Shown here piece after piece: positions 8,937-18,433 of a DNA stretch of 64,000 bases. Position numbers and translations under genes: made by a program. The DNA is from Spirochaetaceae bacterium (lineage in GTDB: Bacteria; Spirochaetota; Spirochaetia; SZUA-6; Bin103): assembly GCA_028820215.1 (NCBI GenBank), contig JAPPKD010000253.1:1-64000 (forward strand), given 5' to 3'. The notes beneath the pieces were generated by a model. The model was not told where the DNA came from and searched no databases. It worked only from the letters and a program-made list of their open reading frames with translations. Within the stretch, counting starts at the first letter, position 1; the number at the start of each line of letters is the position of its first letter.

Positions 8937-9902
8937 TCACCAGATGCCGACCTTGAGCCGCCTCTTGGCGAACTCATTGACGCCCAGGATGAGCGCCAGG
9001 CCGAAGATCGACTCGATGAACGCCAGCGCGGTGCCCAGGCTGTACTGCAGCTTGGTGAGTCCCTGGCGGTACACCCAGGTGCCGATCACGTCGCCCACCT
9101 CCAGGGTCGCCGGCGAGTAGAACAGCAGGATCTGCTCCACGCCCGTGGACTGAAAGAGGCGGCCGATGGACAGGGTGAGCAGGAACACGACGACCGGCCT
9201 GATGCCGGGCAGGGTGATGTAGCGGATCCTCTGCAGGGGGCCGGTGCCGTCGATCTTGGCCGCGTCGAACAGGCCCGGATCGAGATTCGACAGGGCGGCC
9301 AGGTAGATGATGGTGCCCCAGCCGACCTCTCTCCAGACCCCGGAGCCGATGAGCAGCGGACGGAACGCCGCCGTGCTCACCAGGAAGTCCTTGGGCTCCC
9401 CGCCCATGGCGGCGATGACGCTGTTGACGATGCCGGTCTTCGTGAACAGCGCGAAGGCGATGGCGTAGATGATCACCCAGGAGAAGAAGTGGGGAATGTA
9501 GAGGATGGTCTGACTGATGCGCCGCAGCGTGCTGTGGTGCAGGTCGTAGAGGAAGATGGACAGCACGATCGGCGGAAAGAACCCCGCGACCAGGCGCAGC
9601 ACGCTGATGTAGACGGTGTTTACGAACACGCGCTCGATGTCGCGTATGTCGAACAGTTCGCGAAAGTTGCCCAGGCCGATCCACTCGCTGCCGAACACGC
9701 CCGCCGACAGCTTGTAGTCCTTGAACGCGATCACCGCCTGCAGCACGATCGGGTAGTAGCGGTAGACCAGCAGGTAGGCGATCGGAATGAGCAGCAGGAC
9801 GTAGACGCCGGCGTACTTGCGCAGTTTCGCCGTGGTGCGGGCGCGGGAGCTGCGGCGGAGCGATGCCGCGGGGGCGGCGGTAGCAGCGACCGCGCCGCGC
9901 AT
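8937..9902 (-). CDS. Carbohydrate ABC transporter permease (LplB-like)
   Basis: About 321 residues from the ATG at 9902, with six hydrophobic spans beginning YAGVYVLLLIPIAYLLVY. The EAA loop reads AAKIDGTGPLQRIRYITLPG. These features define the LplB-type partner of the LplC-like permease. The open frame continues upstream to a TTG at 10010, but that would overlap the sulfatase gene and add a Pro/Ala-rich stretch, so the shorter form is preferred. No convincing Shine-Dalgarno precedes 9902, so the start is uncertain. Confidence 0.83.
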   Translation of the reverse strand: MRGAVAATAAPAASLRRSSRARTTAKLRKYAGVYVLLLIPIAYLLVYRYYPIVLQAVIAFKDYKLSAGVFGSEWIGLGNFRELFDIRDIERVFVNTVYISVLRLVAGFFPPIVLSIFLYDLHHSTLRRISQTILYIPHFFSWVIIYAIAFALFTKTGIVNSVIAAMGGEPKDFLVSTAAFRPLLIGSGVWREVGWGTIIYLAALSNLDPGLFDAAKIDGTGPLQRIRYITLPGIRPVVVFLLTLSIGRLFQSTGVEQILLFYSPATLEVGDVIGTWVYRQGLTKLQYSLGTALAFIESIFGLALILGVNEFAKRRLKVGIW

Positions 9903-9969
9903 TCCGGTTCCCGCGCGCCCGGCGGTCACGATTGTGCGGGTTCCGGCTGGAGGTTCATCATCCTGGCGG

Positions 9970-11502
9970 TCAGGGCATCCGATGGTCTCCCGGGCCGTGT
10001 GCGAGGTCAAGGCGGGGACCGGTGGTGCCGGTGTCGACCCAGTTCTCGAGCCTCCCGGAGAACCACGGCGGATCGGGCTCCGGCGGCTGCGCCGTTCGCT
10101 CCCAGGTGCCGATGAGGGTCAGTTCCTCGGAGCGGCGCTGCATGCGGGCGGCGATGTCGTCGGGGTTCCAGTCGGTCAGGGCCAGCTCCGTAAGCCGCCG
10201 CTCGACGTCCCGGTGCCGGGCGCTGCCCGCCAGGTCGTTCGTTTCGCCGGGGTCCTCCTCCATCCGGAACAGCTCCGGTTGCAGGCCGCGGTAGTAGTTC
10301 AGCTTCCAGCCGCCGGAGCGGACCATGCGGCCCGCGACGTCGGATCCCCGTTCGGCGTGCTCGGCGATCGCGGTGTCCTTCCACGCGGCGCCGTCTCCCG
10401 TCAGCAGCCGGCGGAAACTGCTCCCCGAGGCCCCCGGAAGGGCATCGACGCCGCACAGATCCAGCAGCGTCGGTCCGAGGTCCAGCAAGCTCACGTTCTC
10501 GGCCCGCACCTGCCCGGCGGGGACGCGGCCGGGCCATGACACGGTGAGCGGCACGCGGCTGGCCCCGTCGTAGAACGTGCTCTTCCACCACATCCCGTGC
10601 TCTCCGAGCATCTCCCCGTGATCGGAGCAGTAGACGATGACGGTGTGCTCGCGCAGTCCGCTCTCCGCCAGGGCGGTGAGGATGGTGCCGACCTGCCGGT
10701 CCAGGAACGTGCAGAGTCCGTAATAGGCCACTCGTGTTCGCCACTGCGCATCGCGGGGTGGCGGAGGGTCGATTCCCCAGCGCCTGCGCTTGGCCGCGTT
10801 GACCGGGTGCAGGTGGTCGTCCGGCGGCGGAAGGTCCGGGTAGCCGATCATGTCGCGGTGGGCTCGGAAGTCGTGCGGGGGCGCAACGAACGGGCAGTGC
10901 GGAGCGACGTAGCCGACGGTCAGCAGAAACGGCCTGTCGTGCTCGCCGCGGCCGCGCTCGCCCAGCCAGCGAACCGTCGCACGGGTGACCGCCTCGTCGT
11001 AGGCGTGATAGCCCGTGCGTCCCGGCCCGCTCTTGACCACGCCCGCCAGGCCCATACCGGGCGTGTCGGCAAGGTCGCCGAGGATCCTCTCCAGTTTCAA
11101 GCCCGCGCCCGCATACGCCGACTCGGTCACGTCACCCACGATCCGATCGCGATAGCCATGCCGCTGATCCGGACCCACGAAGTGCATGCGGCCGGCGAGC
11201 ACGGTGTCGTAGCCGGCAGAGAGGAACGCGTGCGCAAGCGTGGGGACATCGCTGCCGAGGTGGCCTTCGTTGTCGAAGAGACCCAACTCGTGGGGATGGC
11301 GAGCGGTCATGAACGACATGCGGCTCGGGGCGCACAGCGGATAGGTGCAGTAGGCGTTGCGGAAGCGCGTGCCGCCCTCGGCGAGGCGGTCCAGGTTCGG
11401 GGTGTGGGCAACCCGGTCTCCGGCGCACCCCATGATCCCCGCATGATGCTGGTCGCTCATGACCAGCACCACGTTGGGAGGCCTGCGCGGCGAGCCTGCC
11501 AT
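9970..11502 (-). CDS. Sulfatase (type I, formylglycine-dependent)
   Basis: A 510-residue arylsulfatase-family hydrolase. The signature CAPSR begins at Cys57, the residue converted to formylglycine by a maturase not seen in this window. Metal-binding motifs include MSDQHH near the N-terminus and SDHGEMLGEHG in the middle. No signal peptide is evident from the ATG at 11502, implying cytoplasmic desulfation of imported sugars; longer in-frame starts exist but add non-family sequence. It is the first gene of the reverse-strand glycan set and is divergent from the M81 gene with only 49 nt between starts, so both promoters must be packed there or overlap the coding ends. Confidence 0.87.
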   Translation of the reverse strand: MAGSPRRPPNVVLVMSDQHHAGIMGCAGDRVAHTPNLDRLAEGGTRFRNAYCTYPLCAPSRMSFMTARHPHELGLFDNEGHLGSDVPTLAHAFLSAGYDTVLAGRMHFVGPDQRHGYRDRIVGDVTESAYAGAGLKLERILGDLADTPGMGLAGVVKSGPGRTGYHAYDEAVTRATVRWLGERGRGEHDRPFLLTVGYVAPHCPFVAPPHDFRAHRDMIGYPDLPPPDDHLHPVNAAKRRRWGIDPPPPRDAQWRTRVAYYGLCTFLDRQVGTILTALAESGLREHTVIVYCSDHGEMLGEHGMWWKSTFYDGASRVPLTVSWPGRVPAGQVRAENVSLLDLGPTLLDLCGVDALPGASGSSFRRLLTGDGAAWKDTAIAEHAERGSDVAGRMVRSGGWKLNYYRGLQPELFRMEEDPGETNDLAGSARHRDVERRLTELALTDWNPDDIAARMQRRSEELTLIGTWERTAQPPEPDPPWFSGRLENWVDTGTTGPRLDLAHGPGDHRMP

Positions 11503-11551
11503 GGCGCACGCTACCATGCGGTCCGGCACGGGCAGAGGGGAAGACGGGCAC

Positions 11552-13033
11552 ATGCGAGTAGGGATCGTCGCCTTGCAGCACGAGACCAACACGTTCATCG
11601 AGGCACCGACCGGCATCGACGCCTTTCGCGGCAACCTGCTGGCGGCGGGCGACTCCTTGCGGGCCGCGGTCGCCGGTACCCGTCATGAGCTCGGCGGTTT
11701 TCTCGCCGGACTTGAGGAGGCGGCCGCGGAGGCGGTTCCGCTGTTCGGCGCCCGGGCACTGCCGTACGGACTCGTGTCGGCCGCCGCCTATGCCGAGCTG
11801 AAGCGCCGCCTGCTTGCGGAGATCCGGTTGCATCTGCCGCTCGACGGGGTGCTGGTTGCGCCTCATGGTGCCGCCGTCAGCGAGGACGTGCGCGACGTGG
11901 ACGGCGACTGGCTCGGTGCGGTCCGCGCGTTATTGGGAGCCGACGTCCCGATCGTCGCCACCGGCGATCCCCACGCGAACCTCTCGCCACGGATGGCCGG
12001 AGCGGTCGACGCGATCGTCGCCTACCGCACGAACCCGCATGTCGACCAGTGGGACCGCGGGCTGGAGGCGGCGCGGCTGCTCGCCGGTCGACTGCACGCG
12101 ACGGTCACGCCCCGCATGGCCGCCGTGTTCCCGCCGGTGGCGATCAGCATCGACAAGCAGTGCACGGACGAGCCGCCGCTCAGCGCGCTCGTGGAGCGGA
12201 TCGAAGCCATCCGCGAACGGCCGGGGATTCTCGCGGCAAGCCTCTGGCTGGGGTTCCCCTACGCCGACGTAGCCGAGATGGGCTCTGCGGTGACCGTGGT
12301 TGCGGACGGGGATCCGCTCACCGCGGAGGAGGCGGCAGGCGACATCGCGCGGGCGCTGTGGGACATGCGGGCGGAACTGCAGGCGGATCTTCCCGGCGTC
12401 CCGGACGCGGTCGATCGCGCCGAGCGGCTCGCGCCTCCGGTCTGCCTGCTAGATGTCGGCGACAACGTCGGCGGCGGATCGGCGGCCGACGGCACCGCCC
12501 TGGCTGCCGAGCTCCACCGGCGCGGTGCCGGCCCGTCGTTCGCGTGCCTCTACGATCCCGAATCGGTCGCCGCGGCCGAGGCCGCCGGCCGCGGAGCGGT
12601 TCGGTCGTTCCGGATCGGCGGCAAGACCGACCGCCTGCACGGCGAGCCCCTGGCGATCGAGGGACGGGTCCTCGACGTGTTCGACGGCCGCTTCCACGAA
12701 CCGGAGGCCCGGCACGGCGGCGTCCACCACTACGACCAGGGGCGCACGGCGGTCGTCGAGAGCACGACCGGGCTTGTCACCATGCTGACCTCGAAGCGCA
12801 TGGTGCCGTTCAGCCTGCACCAGCTCACCGACTTCGGCATCGACCCGAGCACGTTCCGCTTCATCGTCGCCAAGGGGGTCAACGCGCCGCTCGCCGCCTA
12901 CCGCGAGGTCTGCCCGTCCTTCGTTCGCGTCGATACGCCCGGCAGCACGGCGGCGAACATGACCTCGTTCGCGTACCGCCATCGACGCTGCCCGATGTAC
13001 CCTTTCGAGCCCGACCTGAGCTGGGCTCCGTAG
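11552..13033 (+). CDS. M81 family (MlrC-like) metallopeptidase
   Basis: A 493-residue protein matching the DUF1485/MlrC family, named after microcystinase C. The N-terminal strand MRVGIVALQHETNTF, the VAPHGAAVSED loop and ATGDPHANLS supply the conserved Asp/His metal ligands. Family members occur widely in sugar and amino-acid catabolic loci, so microcystin degradation should not be assumed. The ATG at 11552 is used because the family fold begins there; an AGGGG lies upstream. Its position divergent from the sulfatase ties it loosely to the glycan locus. Confidence 0.83.
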   Translation: MRVGIVALQHETNTFIEAPTGIDAFRGNLLAAGDSLRAAVAGTRHELGGFLAGLEEAAAEAVPLFGARALPYGLVSAAAYAELKRRLLAEIRLHLPLDGVLVAPHGAAVSEDVRDVDGDWLGAVRALLGADVPIVATGDPHANLSPRMAGAVDAIVAYRTNPHVDQWDRGLEAARLLAGRLHATVTPRMAAVFPPVAISIDKQCTDEPPLSALVERIEAIRERPGILAASLWLGFPYADVAEMGSAVTVVADGDPLTAEEAAGDIARALWDMRAELQADLPGVPDAVDRAERLAPPVCLLDVGDNVGGGSAADGTALAAELHRRGAGPSFACLYDPESVAAAEAAGRGAVRSFRIGGKTDRLHGEPLAIEGRVLDVFDGRFHEPEARHGGVHHYDQGRTAVVESTTGLVTMLTSKRMVPFSLHQLTDFGIDPSTFRFIVAKGVNAPLAAYREVCPSFVRVDTPGSTAANMTSFAYRHRRCPMYPFEPDLSWAP

Positions 13034-13090
13034 CGTCCAACCCTGCGTCCACGTTCAGCGAACCTGCGCGATCAACGCGAAGCCTCGCAA

Positions 13091-13104
13091 AACAACGCGT
13101 TGTT
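13091..13104. other. 14-bp perfect palindrome in convergent gap
   Basis: AACAACGCGTTGTT is a perfect dyad between the convergent M81 and kinase genes. It could be a bidirectional terminator stem without a U tract, or a protein-binding site. Nothing else recognisable was seen in this 153-nt gap. Confidence 0.35.
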
Positions 13105-13186
13105 CTTGAAGCCAGGATGTCGTTTTCCCACGTTGATGCCGATGGATGGGGTCATCCGGCCTCCGCGTTTGCTTCGCGTGGTGTGC

Positions 13187-14650
13187 TCACGGCTTGACCG
13201 TGCCGGAACCTCCGCCGAGGTGCGGGTAGAGGGGCTGCAGCGCGTCGCCGGCACGCTGATAGGTGTCGAACAGCTCGGCGTACAGCGCCGCCAGCGAACG
13301 ATCCGGCTCGAACTCCCGGCCGGGCCGCACTAGTGCCGCCGCCGCTGACGCCAGATCGGGGAACTGGCCTTCGGCCGTCAGCGCCACGCAGGCGCAGCCG
13401 ACCAGGTCGGCTTCCGGGTTGGCGAGCGTCCGCACCGGTACGCCGGTGACGTCGGCCTTGATCCGGTTCCAGGCGTCGTGGCGTGCCGGGCCGCCGCAGG
13501 CGGTCAGCTCCTGCACGCGGCACCCGTGCTCGGCCAGGATGGCGATGATCTGGCGGATCGCGAACCCGACCGACTCCAGCACGGCGCGCGCCATCTCGTC
13601 CCAGCCGTGCCGGAGGGTCAGCCCCAGGAAGGCGGCGGATGCCTCCGCGTTCCAGTGCGGGGTCCGTTCGCCCGACAGGTAGGGCAGGAACAGGGCGCGC
13701 CGCGCTCCGGCCGGCGCGGCGGCGCCGCGCGCCACCGCCGCGCTCACCGCCACGGGACTCGGCGACGCCGACTGCGCCAGCCAGGACAGCGCACGGCCGC
13801 TGGCCGACGTCACGCCGCCCAGGTTGTACAGCCCGTCGACCAGGTGCGGCAGGACGATCAGGCGCGGGTCGTCGACCGGAACGGGGCTGGCGTGGTTGAT
13901 GCCCTCCGAGCTGCCGCTGCGGTCCAGGGTGCGGCCGGCACGGACGGTGGCCGACCCGATCAGCGCCATCTGGAAGTCGGCGGCGCCGGCGTACACGCGG
14001 GCGCCCGCGGCGATCCCGAACCGCTCGGCCGCCTGCCGGGTGACCGCTCCGATCTCCTCTGCGGCGACCGCGAACGGCGGAAAGCGCGCGGCGTCCAGGC
14101 CGAGCGCGGCCAGCGCCTCGCCCGACCAGTAGAACCGGTCGACGCCGTGCGCGCCGATCGCGGTGTGCGCGCAGCCGGTGAGCAGGAACACCACCCACTC
14201 CGCGCACGACAGGAGCCAGGCCGAGCGCTCGAACGTCGCCGGCCGCCGGCGCGCCAGCCACTGCGCCTTGGGCAGCGGAAAGGAGGCGTCCACGGCGATG
14301 CCGGTCCGTGCGGCCACCTCGCTCGCTTCCTGCCGGGCGCGGGCGTGCAGCCAGGTGAGCGCCGGACCGACCGGCTCGCCGTCGGCGTCGCACGGGATCA
14401 GCGTCGGCCCGTTGCCGGTGACCACGCACGCGGTCGCCGCTCGCGCCGCATGCGGCAGGCGCGCGATCGCGGTCTGGACGGCGCTCGACCACACGTGCGC
14501 GTCCGTCTCCTCCCGCACCCCCTCGGCCGAGACCGGCGCACGCCCGACGGCCAAACATGACCCGCGCGCCGCACCGGTATCCGCGCCCCCGTCGCGCGCG
14601 AACAGTCCGCACTTGACCGCCGTGGTGCCGATGTCTATCGCCAGGATCAT
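13187..14650 (-). CDS. FGGY-family carbohydrate kinase
   Basis: A 487-residue sugar kinase with the N-terminal ATPase motif MILAIDIGTTAVKCG. The C-terminal region around LTACGGPARHDAWNRIKADVTG corresponds to the second FGGY signature area, where the nucleotide is bound. It would phosphorylate a pentulose, hexulose or polyol; xylulokinase is one option but key specificity residues were not assigned. The ATG at 14650 overlaps the DNA ligase stop (ATGA), so the two are translationally coupled although functionally unrelated. The Ala/Arg-rich middle is lower in similarity to standard XylB. Confidence 0.85.
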   Translation of the reverse strand: MILAIDIGTTAVKCGLFARDGGADTGAARGSCLAVGRAPVSAEGVREETDAHVWSSAVQTAIARLPHAARAATACVVTGNGPTLIPCDADGEPVGPALTWLHARARQEASEVAARTGIAVDASFPLPKAQWLARRRPATFERSAWLLSCAEWVVFLLTGCAHTAIGAHGVDRFYWSGEALAALGLDAARFPPFAVAAEEIGAVTRQAAERFGIAAGARVYAGAADFQMALIGSATVRAGRTLDRSGSSEGINHASPVPVDDPRLIVLPHLVDGLYNLGGVTSASGRALSWLAQSASPSPVAVSAAVARGAAAPAGARRALFLPYLSGERTPHWNAEASAAFLGLTLRHGWDEMARAVLESVGFAIRQIIAILAEHGCRVQELTACGGPARHDAWNRIKADVTGVPVRTLANPEADLVGCACVALTAEGQFPDLASAAAALVRPGREFEPDRSLAALYAELFDTYQRAGDALQPLYPHLGGGSGTVKP

Positions 14651-16755
14651 GCCGGTGGGTCCGGGGAGCGCCGCAGCAGGCTCAGGAACGCCTGTTCGTC
14701 GACGATCTCGACGCCTGCCTCCTCGGCCCTGATCACCTTGCTGCCGCCGCCGCTGCCGGCGAGCAGATGGGTGGTGGCGCCGGATACCGCGCCGGTCACG
14801 GTGCCGCCGCGTGCGCGGATCTCGTCCGCGGCCCGCGCCCGCGGCTTGAACGCCTCGAACGAGCCGGTGATGCACCACGTCTGGCCTGCAAATGGCTGTT
14901 CGCCGCCGCCGTCCGTGCCGGCCGGATCGGACGGATCCGCGGCAAACCGCAGGCCGCGGGCGCGCAGCGCCGCGATCAGCCCGCGCGGCGTGGCCCGCCA
15001 GGTCGCCATGCGCGAACCGGTCAGCGCGTCCGGCCGGCCGAGCTGTCGCATGATGCTCTCCGTCGTGCGCTCGCCGATGCCGTCGATGCCGGTGAACACC
15101 TCCGGGTCGCCGGCGTCGACCGCCGCGTACAGACTCTCGATGTCGCGGAACCCCGCCTGCAGGAGCAGATCGCTCACCTTGGGCCCGAGCTCCGGCAAGC
15201 CCAGCGCCGGCAGCACGATCGCGAACGGCTTGGCCTTGCTGGCCTCGATGCCGTCCGCGAGCGCGGCCACCGACTTCTCGCCGAACCCCTCCTCGCCCAG
15301 CAGCCGCTGCGGGTCGAAGCGGTACAGTTCGGCGATGTCGCGCACCCACCCCCGGTCGACCAGCAGGTCGATGGTCGCCGGCCCCAGCCCGGCGATGTCC
15401 ATCTGGTCGCGGGCGACGAAGAAGCGCAGGCGTCCGCGCACCTGGTCCCGGCATGCGGCGTTGGGGCAGAACGAGTGCGCTCCCTGCACGGTCAGGGCGC
15501 TTCCGCACGACGGGCACTCCGCGGGCATGCGCCAGACCGGCTGGCCCGCCGGGTCCTTCTCCAGGACGCGCTCCACCGCCGGGATGACGTCGCCGCGCTT
15601 CGACACTGCCACGGTGTCGCCCACCGCCAGCTCCAGGCTGTCGACGTAGTCCTGGTTGTGCAGCGTGACGTTGGCGATCGTGGAGCCTGCGATCGGCACC
15701 GGATCGATGCGCGCGACCGGCGTCACCCGGCCGGTGCGGCCGACCTGGATCTCGATCGACCGCACCACGCTCACGCCCTCGGGCGCGTCGAACTTGACCG
15801 CGATCGCCCAGCGCGGGTGGTGCTCGGTGGCGCCCATCGCCTCGCGCGCCGCCAGCCGGTCGACCTTCAGCACCAGGCCGTCGATGTCGTAGGGCAGGTC
15901 CGGCCGGGCCGCGGCCCGCTCCTCCACGTACTTCACCGTCGAAGCGGTGTCGATCACCTCGAACCCGGCCGCCCCATCCGCGGGAGACGATCCGTCCGCG
16001 TCGTCCTCGATCACCACGGTAGCGGGATTGATGCGGAAGCCAAGGCGGCGCAGGTGAGCCAGCAGCTCCGTGTGCGTGGTCGGCGGATCGGCCATGAATC
16101 CCTCGTAGACGAAGATCTCCAGCGGCACGGTGGCCACGTCGACGCTCTTCACGCGCCGCAGGCTGCCGGCCGCGAAGTTGCGGGCGTTGGCGTACGGAGT
16201 CTCGACACCGTCGTTGAGCGCCTCGAAGGCCGCGCGCCGGATGAAGATTTCGCCCCGCACCACCAGCGTCTCCGCTGCCTGCAGCCGGAGCGGCACCGTG
16301 CGGATGGTGCGCACGTTCGCGGTCACGTCGTTGCCCGAGCGGCCGTTGCCGCGGGTGACGGCGCGTTCCAGCACGCCGTCGCGGTAGTGCAGCAGGATGG
16401 AGCTGCCGTCGATCTTCTCCTCGACCACGAAGGCGGTCCCGGGGTCGGCGGCCCTGGCCTTGTCCATCCAGCGCTCGACGCCGGCCATGTCGTACGCCTT
16501 GTCCAGGCTCAGCACCGGCACCGTGTGCTCCACCTCGGGGAGATCCTGGGTCAGGTCCGAGCCGACCCGGCGGGTAGGCGAGTCCGGCATGGCCAACTGC
16601 GGGTGCCGCCGTTCCAGCTCCACCAGGGTGTCGAACAGGCCGTCGAACTCGGCGTCGGAGATTTCGGGCCGCGACAGCACGTGGTAGGCGTGCTCATGCA
16701 GGCGGATCTCCGCCGACAGCCGCTCGATCTCCACGGCAGCCTGGCGCTCGGTCAC
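14647..16755 (-). CDS. ligA: NAD-dependent DNA ligase LigA
   Basis: A full-length 702-residue ligase that seals nicks during replication and repair. The order is: Ia/adenylation domain with the nucleophile Lys114 in EEKIDGSS, OB fold, a four-cysteine zinc finger (CPSCG and CPNAAC), helix-hairpin-helix repeats, and a C-terminal BRCT domain (WCITGSFEAFKPRARA). The start is a GTG at 16755 without a Shine-Dalgarno. A TATAAC element lies six bases upstream, suggesting a leaderless or nearly leaderless transcript. It is the first gene of a two-gene unit with the sugar kinase. Confidence 0.96.
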   Translation of the reverse strand: MTERQAAVEIERLSAEIRLHEHAYHVLSRPEISDAEFDGLFDTLVELERRHPQLAMPDSPTRRVGSDLTQDLPEVEHTVPVLSLDKAYDMAGVERWMDKARAADPGTAFVVEEKIDGSSILLHYRDGVLERAVTRGNGRSGNDVTANVRTIRTVPLRLQAAETLVVRGEIFIRRAAFEALNDGVETPYANARNFAAGSLRRVKSVDVATVPLEIFVYEGFMADPPTTHTELLAHLRRLGFRINPATVVIEDDADGSSPADGAAGFEVIDTASTVKYVEERAAARPDLPYDIDGLVLKVDRLAAREAMGATEHHPRWAIAVKFDAPEGVSVVRSIEIQVGRTGRVTPVARIDPVPIAGSTIANVTLHNQDYVDSLELAVGDTVAVSKRGDVIPAVERVLEKDPAGQPVWRMPAECPSCGSALTVQGAHSFCPNAACRDQVRGRLRFFVARDQMDIAGLGPATIDLLVDRGWVRDIAELYRFDPQRLLGEEGFGEKSVAALADGIEASKAKPFAIVLPALGLPELGPKVSDLLLQAGFRDIESLYAAVDAGDPEVFTGIDGIGERTTESIMRQLGRPDALTGSRMATWRATPRGLIAALRARGLRFAADPSDPAGTDGGGEQPFAGQTWCITGSFEAFKPRARAADEIRARGGTVTGAVSGATTHLLAGSGGGSKVIRAEEAGVEIVDEQAFLSLLRRSPDPPA

Positions 16756-16761
16756 GCGACA

Positions 16762-16792
16762 GTTATATACGGGGCGGCCTGGGATGCGGCAA
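16762..16792 (-). promoter_or_regulatory. Putative sigma-70 promoter for ligA
   Basis: On the reverse strand TTGCCG (16787-16792) is followed by a 19-bp spacer and TATAAC (16762-16767). The predicted transcription start falls on or next to the GTG at 16755. Confidence 0.45.
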
Positions 16793-16814
16793 CCTTCGAT
16801 CGGAGTGGCGAGCG

Positions 16815-17963
16815 ATGGTGGATGAGCACGTCGAGCGGCTGATCGCGGAGCTGCGGCCGAAGTGCCCGGCGATCGTGGAGTCGCCGTGGCTGGAGGCGGC
16901 GGTGCGTGCCGTTCCGCGTCACCTGTTCATCGAGCGGTACGCCGAGGGTGTCAACTCGAATGACCCCTGGGCTCCGGTGGACTGGGTGACCGTGGATCGG
17001 AAAAGACCCTTGCCGGAAGCGCTCCGGAGGATCTACTCGGATCAGGGGCTCATGATGAGATCGCCACCCGATCACAGCGCCGCGTCTCAGCCGGCCCTGG
17101 TGGTGACGATGCTCCACGACCTGGGGCTGGAGCCGGGGATGAAGGTTCTGGAGATCGGCACGGGGTCGGGCTGGAACGCCGGGCTGATCGCGCACGGCGT
17201 GAGCCATGATGGCCTCGTCCATTCCGTGGATATCCAGCACGATCTGGTCGAACAGGCGCGCGAGCATCTGAGTGCGGCCGGCCATCCCGGAGTGCGGCTC
17301 CGCAGCGGCGACGGTGGTGCCGGATGGCCGGAGGCGGCGTCCTTCGATCGCATCATCGCCACCGTCGGATGCCCGGACATCCCGCCGGCGTGGCTGGACC
17401 AGCTCACGGATGGGGGAGTCCTCCTCGTACCGCTCCTGATGCGCGGCTTCTGGGCTCCTCCGCTGCGTCTCCAGAAGCGCGGCACGACGTTCGTGGGTGC
17501 ATTCCGCGGTCACTCGGGGTTCATGACGCTGCAGGGAGCCCATCACACGGACGCCCACGACCGGCTCATCATCGACGACCTGCCCACGGGCCTGCCCGTC
17601 AGATCCGTCTCGCTGCCCGAGGGGATGACGTTCCGCTTCCTCTGGTTTCTGTTCATGACGAATGGCTCGTTCCGATATGCCGTGCGGCGCACCGAAGAGA
17701 TCCCCCATATCCTTCATCACGTGGAATCCGGTTCCTGGATCACGTTCATGCCGGATGATCCGAGCGTCGAGGTCGCGGGCCGATCCCGCGCGTTCGATGA
17801 CCTCAGATCGGCTCAGGAGGAGTGGGTCGGCTGCGGGCGACCGTCCTTGAAGTCGTTCGAGGTCGACGTCGTTGCCGCGGACGAACCGCCGGATGGCGGT
17901 TGGCTGGATACCCGGCGCAGCCTCACACTCCGGTACCGGCTGCCGGCGAGTGCCGGATCGTGA
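16815..17963 (+). CDS. Protein-L-isoaspartate O-methyltransferase family protein
   Basis: A 382-residue SAM-dependent methyltransferase. Motif I is VLEIGTGSGW at residues 111-120, followed by the acidic SVDIQHDLVEQA loop and the DRIIATVGCPDIP strand characteristic of PCMT, which repairs isoaspartyl residues. It is about 170 residues longer than E. coli Pcm. The C-terminal extension resembles the long actinobacterial-type forms, so a modified substrate range is possible. GGAG precedes the ATG. The TGA is shared with the GTG of the HIT gene (GTGA). Confidence 0.82.
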   Translation: MVDEHVERLIAELRPKCPAIVESPWLEAAVRAVPRHLFIERYAEGVNSNDPWAPVDWVTVDRKRPLPEALRRIYSDQGLMMRSPPDHSAASQPALVVTMLHDLGLEPGMKVLEIGTGSGWNAGLIAHGVSHDGLVHSVDIQHDLVEQAREHLSAAGHPGVRLRSGDGGAGWPEAASFDRIIATVGCPDIPPAWLDQLTDGGVLLVPLLMRGFWAPPLRLQKRGTTFVGAFRGHSGFMTLQGAHHTDAHDRLIIDDLPTGLPVRSVSLPEGMTFRFLWFLFMTNGSFRYAVRRTEEIPHILHHVESGSWITFMPDDPSVEVAGRSRAFDDLRSAQEEWVGCGRPSLKSFEVDVVAADEPPDGGWLDTRRSLTLRYRLPASAGS

Positions 17964-18415
17964 TCCCCCCCTCCCACGAGCCGGCCGGGTACCGCTGTCC
18001 GTTCTGCGCCATAGCGGCCGGAGCGGAATCGGAGTTCACCGCGTGGCGTGACGATCACGCAGTGGTGCAGATTTCGCTGCACTGGAACCCGGCCCATCCC
18101 GGCAAGGCGCTGGTGATTCCGTTGGCGCACCACGAGAACGTCTACACGCTGCCCGACGAGCTGGCCGGCCGCGTCGCGGCCGTGGTGCGCCGCGTGGCGC
18201 TCGCCATGCGCACCGGGTATCCCAGCGATGGGGTGACGGTGCTGCAGAACAACGAGCCGGCCGGCGACCAGGACGTCTGGCATCTGCACACGCACGTGAT
18301 CCCGCGATACGCGGGCGACCGGAAGGATCAGGCGTTGCGCGTGCGCGCCGACGATCGCGACCGCGCCCGCTATGCATCCCGTCTGCGCGAGCTCCTGGGA
18401 CGGAACCGGGGCTGA
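17960..18415 (+). CDS. HIT family hydrolase
   Basis: A 151-residue histidine-triad protein with the nucleotidyl-binding motif HLHTH (His108, His110, His112). A zinc-type CPFC pair (Cys13, Cys16) sits near the N-terminus. HIT proteins cleave nucleoside phosphoramidates or dinucleoside polyphosphates. The GTG at 17960 is selected because it overlaps the methyltransferase stop and places CPFC at the usual distance from the N-terminus; the longer open frame upstream is a shadow of the methyltransferase C-terminus. Confidence 0.87.
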   Translation: MIPPSHEPAGYRCPFCAIAAGAESEFTAWRDDHAVVQISLHWNPAHPGKALVIPLAHHENVYTLPDELAGRVAAVVRRVALAMRTGYPSDGVTVLQNNEPAGDQDVWHLHTHVIPRYAGDRKDQALRVRADDRDRARYASRLRELLGRNRG

Positions 18416-18433
18416 GGGCTCCGGTTCGGCGAG

